Positions 1 to 9,317 of a stretch of 64,000 bases of DNA are shown here, piece after piece. How positions within the stretch are numbered: position 1 is the first letter of the stretch; each line of letters opens with the position of its first letter. Position numbers and translations under genes: made by a program. The stretch comes from Zizania palustris (Eukaryota; Streptophyta; Magnoliopsida; Poales; Poaceae), in assembly GCA_019279435.1 (NCBI GenBank), contig JAAALK010000286.1:35401712-35465711 (forward strand), in the 5' to 3' direction. The notes beneath the pieces were generated by a model that was given only the letters and a program-made list of their open reading frames with translations, had not been told where the DNA came from and did not search any database.

Positions 1-271
1 TAGGGATGATCTCAGCCTTTGTCACCTAGAAGCTCACCTTCTTGGAAACCTTGCTCGCGCATACTGCGTTGATGGACTCCAATGTGGACGCTTTCGCCTG
101 CAACTCTAGAATCTTCTCAAACTTCTCTGACGGAGGGTGAAGGTCGAACACTCTAAGGTGCTTCGTCGGAGTCTTCGTTGTATCCATCGCCACCATCGCA
201 GCCTAGGCGTTAACGGAGCCTGACCCCCTGCCCAGGGCGAGGGCCTTCTTCAACGAGCACTTCTTAGACAT
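1..271 (-). pseudogene. Antisense additional ORF (aORF) of Tat-1, 5' part, broken
   Basis: A minus-strand reading frame starts with ATG at 271 (MSKKCSLKKALALG...) and runs off the left edge. It carries two in-frame TAG codons, near 204 and near 27, so it is a remnant. Between them it reads as a basic, helix-prone protein (for example KFEKILELQAKASTLESI). It lies antisense to the plus-strand element whose PPT and 3' LTR follow at 735-1407. That is the position where Tat-lineage gypsy elements are known to carry additional antisense ORFs. I do not recognise a domain in this short piece. The orientation and neighbours are seen in the sequence; assignment as a Tat aORF is inference. Confidence 0.55.
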
Positions 272-390
272 CTTGATTATATGTTCCGAGCGCGAGAAGG
301 AAAGGGGCTCTAGAGGCGAAGGAAGCTAGAGAACTCAGGGAGAAGAGAAAGCAAGGCATGCGCGCGTAATGAGCCGCAGGGTGCTGGTGG

Positions 391-400
391 GCTTTTATAG
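391..400 (-). promoter_or_regulatory. Antisense TATA box upstream of the Tat-1 aORF
   Basis: The minus strand reads CTATAAAAGC here, about 120 bases upstream of the aORF ATG at 271. The intervening minus strand has pyrimidine-rich stretches (TTTCTCTTCTCCC) where a plant core-promoter Y patch would lie. Tat-2 has a comparable TATA at 36331 and Tat-3 at 48387. Promoter activity is inferred. Confidence 0.5.
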
Positions 401-734
401 GCGGTGAAAAGTCGCAGTGCACCCCTCAAGACACATTTTTTTACTACCCGAAAACCATCCTCTGCGGTCTATGATTCGTGGGGCCAAGGTGAAACAAGGT
501 GCGATGCCTCCGTACGACAATAGTTCGATTTTGAACCGTTGGTTGCCCGGTGTCGGTTGGACTTCCGAGGGTGTCTCATCCGCTCCTGCAAGGCATTAAA
601 TGATTAGCATTGCCCGAGGCCAGGCTCCGTGGCTCAGTTCCGAAGCCCTATACCAGAGCCCTAAAGTTCGAAGGAGTCATGTTACAATTTCATTTCCCTA
701 TGGAACACGCACCCCTTCGTTTAAAGGACCACGT
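401..734. other. 3' untranslated region of Tat-1
   Basis: This is noncoding sequence between the antisense promoter and the PPT. The plus-strand 60-codon frame at 417-599 has no recognisable similarity and is treated as chance. Confidence 0.5.
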
Positions 735-746
735 GTGAGGGGCTAC
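735..746 (+). other. Polypurine tract of Tat-1
   Basis: The sequence GTGAGGGGCTAC lies directly before the LTR start TGTTGGGAG. The same GAGGGGCTAC-TGTTGGG arrangement recurs at 48790-48807, which identifies it as the plus-strand priming site next to a 3' LTR. Confidence 0.7.
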
Positions 747-1407
747 TGTTGGGAGAAATAGTTTTACCCTAATAGGGGCCAAATGTCTATATCTTCGAAG
801 CCTCCATAAGGTCAGAGCCATCTGGAATGGTGAAGCCAAAAAGTAAGCCCAAGACCCCCTTGTCCTAAGCAAAGCATGTATGCAAAGGCTACTGTGAAGA
901 TTACTTCAAGAAACCACAAGACTAGAAGCCAAAGTGTTGAGGCCTCCTCCGAGGCCCCCTTCGAGGCTCCTACGGATTGAAGCCTCTGGCCCACACTCCG
1001 GCATAGGTAAAATATCTCAATACCACCCTAGCATGAAGACCTAGATCTGGGGCCTTCATCCCTGATATTTGCACATGTATTTGTATGTCAGTTTACTATT
1101 TTACCTCTACAAAGCCCTGTAGTCAGAGCCCTATAAGTAGAGGGTAAAGTATACTTTTCCTTTTATGTTTGCCTATAAAAGCAGGGTGCTACCCTTGTAA
1201 GAGGACGAAGGCAACAGAATAGAAAAATCACTATAAACTGGATGTATAAACTGAATATAAGGCTATATCCCTCAAGGAGGTCCGAACTAATATAAATCCA
1301 TGCCTCATACAAGAACCCTTCGAGATTCATACTCTTTTATACACTACTTCCTTAGAGGTCATCACCATTACAGAAACCTTTTTGTAGCTAAAGAAATTGC
1401 TACAACA
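747..1407 (+). repeat. 3' LTR of Tat-1 (gypsy)
   Basis: The LTR begins TGTTGGGAGAAATAG after a PPT and most likely ends ...GCTACAACA at 1407, a TG...CA element of 661 bp. A TATA box (CTATAAAA) lies at 1173-1180. The start matches the LTR at 48801 (TGTTGGGGGAAAATAC), so both belong to related Tat families. No PBS follows, so this is a 3' LTR. The partner LTR and left TSD lie outside the window. The right end is less certain than the left. Confidence 0.7.
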
Positions 1408-2727
1408 TAAATCAAATTGTCTGTTGGTAGATTTATTAGTAGGAGGGCATCAAAGGGAACAAGATCAGCTTGCTTTAGGATTCACTTTTCTTCCACAACA
1501 ATTTTAGGGAATTTCATATTGGGATTCTATTATATTGTTGTGTCAATTGATATTTCATTTCTCTTGGAACAGTATGTGATTGTTTGTGATTTGTGCAGTT
1601 AACATATAAAGACCAACAAGTATAAGCTTGATTTGTTTGGTGACAACTAATCAACAACCAAGTTTCATGTCTGATCTTGATGTTTGGCTTCATCTGCCTT
1701 TGGTATGCGATCACTCGGTATGGCCCTTCTACTTGGTAAATGCATGTGATAGGTTTTTTTTGCTTGTAGCTTTATTTCCCTGCTTGTTTAATTTACGAGG
1801 ATTAGCGATGCACCTGTAGCTTGTGTATGTTCATTTACTACTTAATGGTGAGGATTTGTAAGATAAACGATCGACGGAGATTTATTTCCCTACTTTTGTG
1901 TATGGGGATTTTTATGATTTCTCCATAAATCTTTTATCTAAATTATATTTGGTGAAATTGTCTGCGCTGTTGTAATATTTGGAAGAATTATCTATTATGT
2001 TTGTAATATTTGGTGGAATTGTATGTTCTGTTGTAATATTTGGTGGAATTGTTTGTTCTGTTGTAATAAAGGTTGTAGAGGAGGCAAAAAATATGTTAGG
2101 TTATTCATCAGATATCTTTTTCCTAATTCACTAGAAAATTTGTTGGTGTACATATCTAATTCTTTCACAGGGATAGTTTTGTTAGAATCTTTGCTCTTAA
2201 TTTAACCTTTGCAAAAGAAAATTAATATTGACCTATGTTGTAAATATGTTACATAACTATATATATTAATCTTTATTTTACTCGTTTTTTTGGCAAACTT
2301 ATATTATGTTTGTGATACTATTACATTTGTGGTTATTATTTATTACAACAAAGAAAGGAAAAGTAAAAAAACATCATCTTTCTTTCCATTGAATAATTAA
2401 AATACTTTTTACTTCAGAATATTTTGTATGTTGTATTAGGAATATTTGTTGCACAAGACAAACTCTTTGATTCATCATCGATATCTTTTGATATGAAACT
2501 TAATTTATTTCATTGTTCGTTTCCAATTCAAGGTATTGTTCATTTCAAATTCAAGATATTTTTTGCTTTCAAATTTTATCGTAACGGTAGCACGTGCACG
2601 CTACTAGTCTCGATGGGACGTTAGTACTTTTGCTAAAGTCCAGAGATCACCACATACTCTAATGATCCACTCAGCTTAAGAGTCATCAGTTCAGTGTCAG
2701 GCTGTCCATGTCATATCAAGGAATTAA
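1408..2727. other. AT-rich sequence with no recognised gene
   Basis: About 1.3 kb between the Tat-1 LTR and a MITE-like fragment. Frames on both strands are short (60 to 66 codons) and none resembles a known protein. It contains the tandem repeat at 1943-2067 and a hairpin followed by CTAG near 2588-2608. It may be original host DNA or an old unrecognised element. Confidence 0.4.
1943..2067. repeat. Minisatellite, about 30 bp x 4
   Basis: Four adjacent units of the form TAATATTTGGTGGAATTGT...TGTTG. The last two units are nearly identical 30-mers and the first two are diverged. Confidence 0.7.
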
Positions 2728-2815
2728 GGGGGTGTTTGGATCCATAGACTAAAATTTAGTCTGTGTCACATCGGTTGTTTGGACATCAATTTGAAGGACT
2801 AAACGTGAACTAATT
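2728..2815 (+). mobile_element. MITE-like fragment
   Basis: The stretch starts GGGGGTGTTTGGATCC, followed by an ACTAAAATTTAGT palindrome and a second TTGTTTGGACA motif. Sequences of this shape are frequent small DNA transposons in grasses. The second terminus is not visible; the copia LTR at 2816 cuts it off. Confidence 0.4.
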
Positions 2816-4822
2816 TGTGGGATCGGATTTGATGACTAGAGGGGGGTGAAGAGGCGCCTCGACAACTTCTTTTGAAAATGATGGCCTGTCCAGAACAGCC
2901 CAACACACCTCTAAACTTACACAAACAAAATTTGTGACTTACAGATCAAAACCAGAACAGAATTCAGCGTCAAACAAAGTTTTTGTATAGAGCGGTGAAT
3001 GAATAGTCGAACTACTCTATCGGAGATTGAAACTTTGAAATAGGCTAGCTAGTTCAGCAAGTGAAACTCCGACAGAACAGTGTCGATTGTTGAAACTCCG
3101 ATATATTTCAGAAATTTAGAAACACACTCAGTAGCTCAATTTAGTTAATTTGAATCAAGATCTTGTCAAGGATAAATGACTATACACACTTCTCAATATT
3201 CACAAGATCATGAACAATCAAATTCAGCATTCATGTGAATCTCAAGATTTTGTTCAAAGTTGATATGAAGAAGTTCAATGAACAGGAAGAGCCCACAAAT
3301 TTTGATCAGGAAAATATTCAATACAGGAGTAAGATTAATGCTTTTCAATCAATGGATACGGCTTAGATTTCATCCAAAGACTCAAAAAAATTCCATGCAA
3401 CAGTAGATTAACACACATACTTCAGACTAATATTCACACGAAAAATGAACTGCAGTTTTACTGAAATCCTGTAGCAAAACTGATCCAAATCTAAACCTTC
3501 AATCTAACAATTTCAGTAATGATGAATAAATGATTTTCAATCTTTGCAGTTATCTGTTCAGCACTTAGCAACCATCAGCATATCTTCATAAACATATATA
3601 AAAGCAGAAAAACTCCAACCAACCATATTCAGAACATGTATCTCTAATCAATTCATGAATAGTACGTGCTGACTGAAAATACTGTACCACTGAATATGGT
3701 AGTTTTAGTTCTATCAAGATATTCAAGCTAAAAGGAGACAATAAAGATTAGAAGGATATATCTTCAAGATTTCAAATAAGTTCACAATACTTATGCAATA
3801 GGTGAAAGTTCAGTTTCAAACAGAATGAACAATGAATATCTTAAACTGACAAAATTCAGAGCTACACATAACTGTTTTAGAGAAGCTACCTCAAATATTA
3901 CTTCAAATTGATCAGATTGAATAGCACCTGGGAGTTCTCAACTTTTCAGAAATTTTGACTCCATGAGACTGATCAATCAACAGAACTGAAACAGAAAGTG
4001 ATTCTAGCAAAGCCAAAGAGAAATTACTTGGACTGAGCAGTTCATCTTTTGAGTAGGTAATATTGAACCAAATCACACAATCTTTGCATAATGATTTCTT
4101 AGACAAAATTTGCAGTATTTATCTTTTCAGAAGTAACACTGTTCAGTGCATATAGATTTTTTTCTGCATCTATGATGATATAGTCTGCAGCTTTTCAAGC
4201 ACATGCTCTGTTCTTCAATCAACAAAAAGGATAAGAACAGAAGGAAGCAATCAAACTATTCACTTCAGGAATTAAAGGATTTCAACTTTTGATTCAAGAA
4301 GATGTGAACATAATTTGTGGGTTTGGAGCATCTTTTGCTACCATGAGAGAATATATGTTGCTCTGCAATCTCTTGGTGGTGGCAACTAAACAGCACACAA
4401 ACTGTTCACAAACTGGCAAGATCTACAGAACCCGAGAGAGGCAAGCAACAATTAACTTCTGACTGGATGAGCTCTCAAAAATTGATCCTCAACTCAAAAA
4501 TACAATAGGATTTCTTAGTCACAAACAGATTAGAGGCAACTCTGTCTTCATATCAGAACTAGAAGAACAGACCAAAGAAACCAGGACAGCAGACAAAAAG
4601 AACAGTTCAGGAACATTTTGGGACGATGAACAGTAAATAGATTCAGTTGAATTGATTGCAAGATAGAAAAACTTACTAGATTAATCATGCAGTAAATGTA
4701 AAGCTGAACAGAAAACTGAAAGAAATTTCTGGTTTGATTAAAAGTGGGCAGCCCTAACCCTTAGGCATGGGGTCCTTTATATATGCTCACCTACTAAAGT
4801 AATCCCCAAAATGTCATTAGGC
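2816..4822 (-). repeat. Truncated copia LTR, minus orientation
   Basis: The left edge TGTGGGATCGG...GACTAGAGGGGGGTGAA resembles the inverted end of the Sirevirus LTRs here (TGTTGGACCG...GACCAGAGGGGGGTGAA), but the body is AT-rich and belongs to another family. A minus-strand TATA box (TATATAAAG) lies at about 4776-4786. No PBS, coding region or second LTR accompanies it. The right end is lost at the duplication at 4823. Confidence 0.5.
3145..3230 (+). repeat. 86-bp direct repeat, copy 1
   Basis: This copy matches 4823-4908 with two visible mismatches at a constant offset of 1678 bases. It is internal to the copia LTR fragment. Confidence 0.85.
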
Positions 4823-4908
4823 TTAATTTGAATCAAGCTCTTGTCAAGGATAAATGACTATACACACTTCTCAATATTCACAAGAACATGAACAATCAAA
4901 TTCAGCAT
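4823..4908 (+). repeat. 86-bp direct repeat, copy 2, at the LTR breakpoint
   Basis: A second copy of 3145-3230 lies exactly where the copia LTR stops and unrelated DNA begins. This resembles filler DNA copied during break repair. Confidence 0.8.
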
Positions 4909-5230
4909 GGGGAGAGTAGATGACCGGCATGCAAGAGGGAAGGAGGGCCCACGCAGGCTTGGTTGTGGCTCAGTGTGGGGATTCATCCACAACATCGATG
5001 CAAGGCACGAGGAGATGGGTCACCAGCAGGAGAGGAGGAAGGAAGAAAAAAGTGGAGGGAGGATGAAGGAGGAGAGAGAAGCATCCGCATCAGATTTTAG
5101 TGGTCTCACCTGTCAATTGGATTTATCGAGCCAACTCAACATTCTTATGCCAACGTGGACAACCATGCAGGACAAACTATTGTCTAAAACCACCTCGTGG
5201 GTAATTTCTATGATTTAAAATAGTTCAGGG
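4909..5230. other. Unassigned sequence
   Basis: A purine-rich stretch (about 5030-5080) followed by unremarkable sequence. One plus-strand frame of 103 codons covers most of it but starts inside the filler repeat and resembles no known protein. I see no supported gene. Confidence 0.4.
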
Positions 5231-5723
5231 GTTGTTGGTGTCTTTTTTGTCACACTTTGACACAAACGTGGCTAGGAAGATCTGCTTAACTCTAGTACAT
5301 GCCCTACACTCTTAGAAAAAGGGTTCAAGCTGTGCTAATCAATTTGACCTTGTAACTAATAAAGAAACAGACGAAATATCATTAGTAGCAAAGCCTATTG
5401 GCTGCCAAGCTGATGACTGTGGTAAGGATATAATAATCATGAATGAACAACGTTGATTGGCCAGAAGGCCGATGACCATGGTAGAGCAATCGTGATGAAT
5501 GCGCCATCGGCCGATGAGATAGGTAATTTACACGTATAGGCCGATGAGCATCCGCCGACAGTGGAAAGAATATGACTCTGAATTGAAGACAACCTATCGG
5601 CTTGTACTCCGATAAAAATAAATAAAACATGCCAAATAACATGTCTATATTATCAAAAACATCACAATAACAAGATTGGACATAACCAAGATAGTATCTA
5701 GTCACGATGAATTTAATAATACT
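5231..5723 (-). repeat. Tat-2 3' LTR, outer part
   Basis: This is the left portion of the LTR, interrupted by SV-B and resuming at 35241. The identical ATACT at 5719-5723 and 35236-35240 proves the two flanks were contiguous. The left edge at 5231 (TGTTGG...) is a guess from the TG rule. The sequence repeatedly contains GCCGATG motifs. Confidence 0.5.
5719..5723. other. TSD of SV-B, left copy
   Basis: ATACT lies directly before TGTTGGACAG. The same five bases follow the other SV-B LTR at 35236-35240. Confidence 0.85.
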
Positions 5724-6131
5724 TGTTGGACAGAAAAGGGCGACCAGAGGGGGGTTGAATGGGAGCTTTTTAAAATTTCTAGTAAAATTAGCCTTCTGTT
5801 TTAAAACAGTCTTCCGTGGAACAGGCTTCGAACACACCTTTTGGAGGTTTGGTTTGGAGGTATTCTACAGCTCAGGAACCAGACTTAGCAACGAGCAAAA
5901 GTTCAAAGTCAAGAAGACTTCGCTCACACACACGAAACCAAAACCACAACTCTGCTGGGATTGTGCAGGCTCTGCACACTAGGTGCCTTTGAGCAGGCTT
6001 CACACTTCACCCTTCGTAGGAGGTGTTTCCCTCTGCGGACTTCGACCAGATACTCCGCACTAGCAACTAATACTAGGCTTCGTATTTTGAAGGTCTAAAT
6101 GCAAATAGAAATAGATTTTGCTAAGGGAAGA
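5724..6131 (-). repeat. SV-B 3' LTR, segment 1
   Basis: The inner end of the LTR (TGTTGGACAGAAAAGGG...), cut at 6131 by SV1. It aligns with SV-B's other LTR at 33853-34260. The last five bases (GAAGA, 6127-6131) are the left TSD of SV1. Confidence 0.85.
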
Positions 6132-8143
6132 TGTTGGACCGGAAACGGCGACCAGAGGGGGGGTGAATGGGAGCTTTTAAAAATTCGGGCTAAAAACTTA
6201 GCCTTCGGTTCTGTTCAGTCTTCTGCGGAACAGGCTTCGAACACAACCTTCGAAGGTCTGGTTCGGAGGTACTTCGACACCTTCGAACACAGGCTTCGGA
6301 GAGGCAAAAGTTCGAAGCCAAGAAGACTTCGCTCCACTTACAACCCTCGAAAATCTACTCTGCTAAGTCAGTGCAGGCTCCGCACACGAGGTGCTTCGAG
6401 CAGACTTCGCACGTCACCCTTCGCAAGAGTGGACAGCCCTCTGAGGACTTCGACCAAGTACTTGGCGACAGCAACGGGTGCTGGGCTTCGTACCCGAAGG
6501 TCTACACGCACACACAACGGACTTCGCTAAGGGCTTCGACACAAGAAGCAAAACGGGAAACAACCAGGGCTTCGCTAGTAATCAGCGAGGTCTTGCCTCG
6601 TGTTACACAGAGCGACAGCACACTGACAAAACACACCTTGCACGAAAAACAACCTTCGCCTCAACAGGCTTCGGTGCACTAAACTAGCGAAGTATGCAAC
6701 GCGAGCTCAAGCAAAAAGCACAAGACAAACAGGGCTTCGCCGCTTGAACAAGGAACACTGAAAATGAACTCAGGATGTATTTAATCGAAGTGTGGCTACA
6801 GGAGCTCAACAGTAAATGCTCAAAGTGTTAAATGTTACCTACCGAGCCCCCATATTTATAGCCCACGGCTTCATCCTAAGGAAGTGACTACTTTACCCCT
6901 AGGGTTTACAACAGATTTGTCTCTACAGAACTAAGGGGTACAAAAGGTAGTCCACCTTTATTTTGGAGGCTTCTCTGTCAGCTGCAGAGGGGACAGTGTC
7001 AGCCTTTTTCAGAACAGACAGTGTCAGCCTTTACAGAGTTGACTTCTGGAACCTCCCTTCGCACGCGAGGGGTGCGGAAGCTTCGGCGAGAAGCCTGCAG
7101 CCTGTTGGCCTTCGCTCTGCCGAAGATGATCTCCGATACAGTGACGGTTTTGAGCCGAAGCCGTCAAAGCCCTTGGGCCTTCGCACCACCACCTCCGGAG
7201 TGGATCACCACGGCTTCGCAGCTACTCCGAGCTCGAACACCGTCCGTCCGTGTACCGAAGCCATGCATGGCCGAAGCACCTCAAGTCATCCTCACTCCGG
7301 AGCTAGCCCCGCTCCGAAGTCCTTCACACTCCGAAGCCCTACCTTCGGAGTACCACCCTTCGAAGTCCCTCCATCGTCCAAGGCCTCCGCATGAAGCATT
7401 CCATGAGCACTTCGTCGCAGTGTCTCACTCCGAGCACACTCCTCGACGAGCCTCACCCGGACCATGCCTTCGATGCGCCTCGACTTCTGAGACCTTCGTC
7501 GGGCCACCTTCGAGTGTCTCCCTCCGGAGCACACTTCGAACACCTTGCCTCCGCAGAGGACTTGTTCCACCAACTCCGAAGTCACTCCATTCAGAGTACC
7601 TTCGAAGTGCCTCACCTCCGAGGACTTTGTCTCGGAGTACCTTCAGCCGGAGCCACGCTCCGCACTCTCTGCCTTCACCTGGCACGCCTCGACCCGAGGA
7701 CCGACCCGGACCACCTTCGCAGCCACCGTGACGGAGCTCCCCGCTCCCTTGGCATCAAACCACCTGCTTGACCCAAGTTCACCTGGCTCGAACCCTGTCC
7801 GTCGCCTCCGAAGTCCCTGCGCACCACCGACAAGCAAACAAGTGTATCCAGTACTCCGGAGACCTCTCCGGGTTAGCAACCTTCGGCACACACTCCGGTG
7901 TACCGCCCAAAGTACCGAAGCCTTCGGTACGAACCCAGTCATCGTGTACTGTCGGACCCCTCCGACAGGCACACTCCGCTGCACAGCTGCAGCAAGCAAA
8001 CACCGAACACCCTTCGGTGACACACCTCCGAACACCCTTCGGAGGTACCACCTCCGAAGCCCCTCCGGAGGTACCCTTCGAACAGAGGGTAAAATCCAGT
8101 CAATCACTCATCACAAAACACCGAAACCACCCTTGGTTTCTCA
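6132..8143 (-). repeat. SV1 3' LTR
   Basis: A 2012-bp LTR; on the minus strand it begins TGAGAAACCAAGGGTGG at 8143 and ends ...CCGGTCCAACA at 6132. A TATA box (CTATAAATA, minus strand) lies at 6853-6861. The U3 side (7180-8143) is packed with short palindromes such as CTTCGAAG, CTCCGGAG and ACCTCCGAAG. Reading frames up to 236 codons here are by-products of this repetition. Confidence 0.95.
7912..8059 (-). promoter_or_regulatory. U3 hairpin cluster in the SV1 3' LTR
   Basis: Three perfect inverted repeats lie within 150 bp. At 7912-7930 GTACCGAAG and CTTCGGTAC have a 1-nt spacer. At 7949-7968 CTGTCGGA and TCCGACAG have a 4-nt spacer. At 8037-8059 CTTCGGAGGT and ACCTCCGAAG have a 3-nt spacer. 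The second LTR has the same cluster 8881 bases on. Palindromic motif arrays are known in Sirevirus LTRs; a role in transcription is inferred. Confidence 0.6.
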
Positions 8144-8440
8144 ATCTCCCCCTTGATGAGTGCATTGACAACCAAATTGAAGTTCAAGAAAATGTAAAAA
8201 ATTTTCAGCACACAAGTGACCATAAAAACTCAAAAAGAGCCAAAGCATGTCACTTGATAAAAGAAATTTTCTCCCCCTTTGTAAAAGAGTAAAAGCCCCT
8301 TCGGCAAAACTCCCTTTGGATAAAAAACTCCCCCTGAGTTGAGCAAAAGATTCTCCCTCTTGATGTCAAAAATCTCTCCCCCTTTAGAAATAATGCCTTC
8401 TTGCAGCAGAGAATATAGCAAAATCTCTCCCCCTTTGGCA
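8144..8440 (-). promoter_or_regulatory. Multiple polypurine tracts of SV1
   Basis: The primary PPT (minus strand AAGGGGGAGAT) touches the LTR at 8144-8154. Further AAAGGGGGAG-like tracts occur between about 8269 and 8437. Serial PPTs upstream of the 3' LTR are a recognised Sirevirus feature. Confidence 0.8.
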
Positions 8441-9317
8441 ATGCAAGCATCAAGGAGCATTCAAAAGATGCAAAGCTTCGAAATGAATAGAATTGCAAGG
8501 ACATATAATGCAAAAATATGCCAAAATTAACACAAATGATCATGGGCTCAGCTCAATTTAACAATCTGTGAAACAAGATGATGGCATGTGATTTTGTCAT
8601 TTTGAAGTGAAAGCATCACCACTTAATCACAGTAGCTAGACATGAAAGGCAAGGACTGCGCAAAGCTAACAAATTCTACCCTAGACAGACAAGTCTTGTT
8701 CAAAAGGGGCTGTGAAAGCAAACTTGATGATCAATTAATTTTGTTGTTCTTTTTCTTAATGCCAGGGGTTATTTGTTTGTCCACCTTATACTTTCCAATC
8801 AGGCCAAGCCTAGGCATGAAAGCCATCTGAAGCTTAAGGCGGTGATTTTGGCATACACTACACTATTCCAGTTCAGACCAAAGTGCAATGGTAAGCAGTC
8901 TAGAATAGAGTAGTGCGACAAACAAACCCTCCTGGATCTTTTCATTGAAACCAGGTAAATCATGGATTTTTGATTTTGATTCAGATAAATGAAATATTTT
9001 GGTGAATATCCATGAATAAGGAACACAATTTTTCAAGTTGCAAATTTTCGCATCCAAAGAACAGTTTCTTGCTGTCAAGTAGATAAAAGATAGCTAAAAG
9101 CAGTCCACCCTAAACAAGCTAGATACAAGATTATGCGGTGAGCAAGTTTTGATTTTTAGAAAATAAAACATCATGCACAATCAATGTTCCAGACATATTT
9201 CAAAGAGCTGAGCTGTCATGATTTCTTTGAATTAAAAGCAGGCATATAATAGCAAAAGATGTAAGTGCAATTCCACACATAATGAGCATATGCAAGACAA
9301 TTAAAAGCAGCTCCCCC
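8441..9317 (-). other. SV1 3' untranslated region
   Basis: Noncoding AT-rich sequence between the pol stop and the PPT cluster. Some Sireviruses carry an envelope-like ORF here, but no frame of suitable length or hydrophobic pattern is present. Confidence 0.7.

Noticed and set aside
4907..5218. 103-codon plus-strand frame
   Set aside because: It starts inside the filler duplication. No homology I recognise, and ordinary composition.
5382..5837. 151-codon minus-strand frame
   Set aside because: It crosses the ATACT target site and the SV-B LTR end, so it cannot predate the insertion, and it has no recognisable domain.
7021..7731. 236-codon plus-strand frame, and its copy at 15902-16612
   Set aside because: It lies inside the SV1 LTR, antisense to it, and is made of repeated SE/RSP-type strings arising from CTTCGAAG/CTCCGGAG palindromes. 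No domain.
7643..8107. 154-codon minus-strand frame in the LTR, repeated at 16524-16988
   Set aside because: The LTR palindrome field opens frames on both strands at once, which indicates composition rather than coding.
8441..9317. Possible envelope-like gene of SV1 (and the equivalent 59348-60233 in SV-C)
   Set aside because: No frame beyond about 120 codons on the sense strand, and no signal peptide or membrane pattern.
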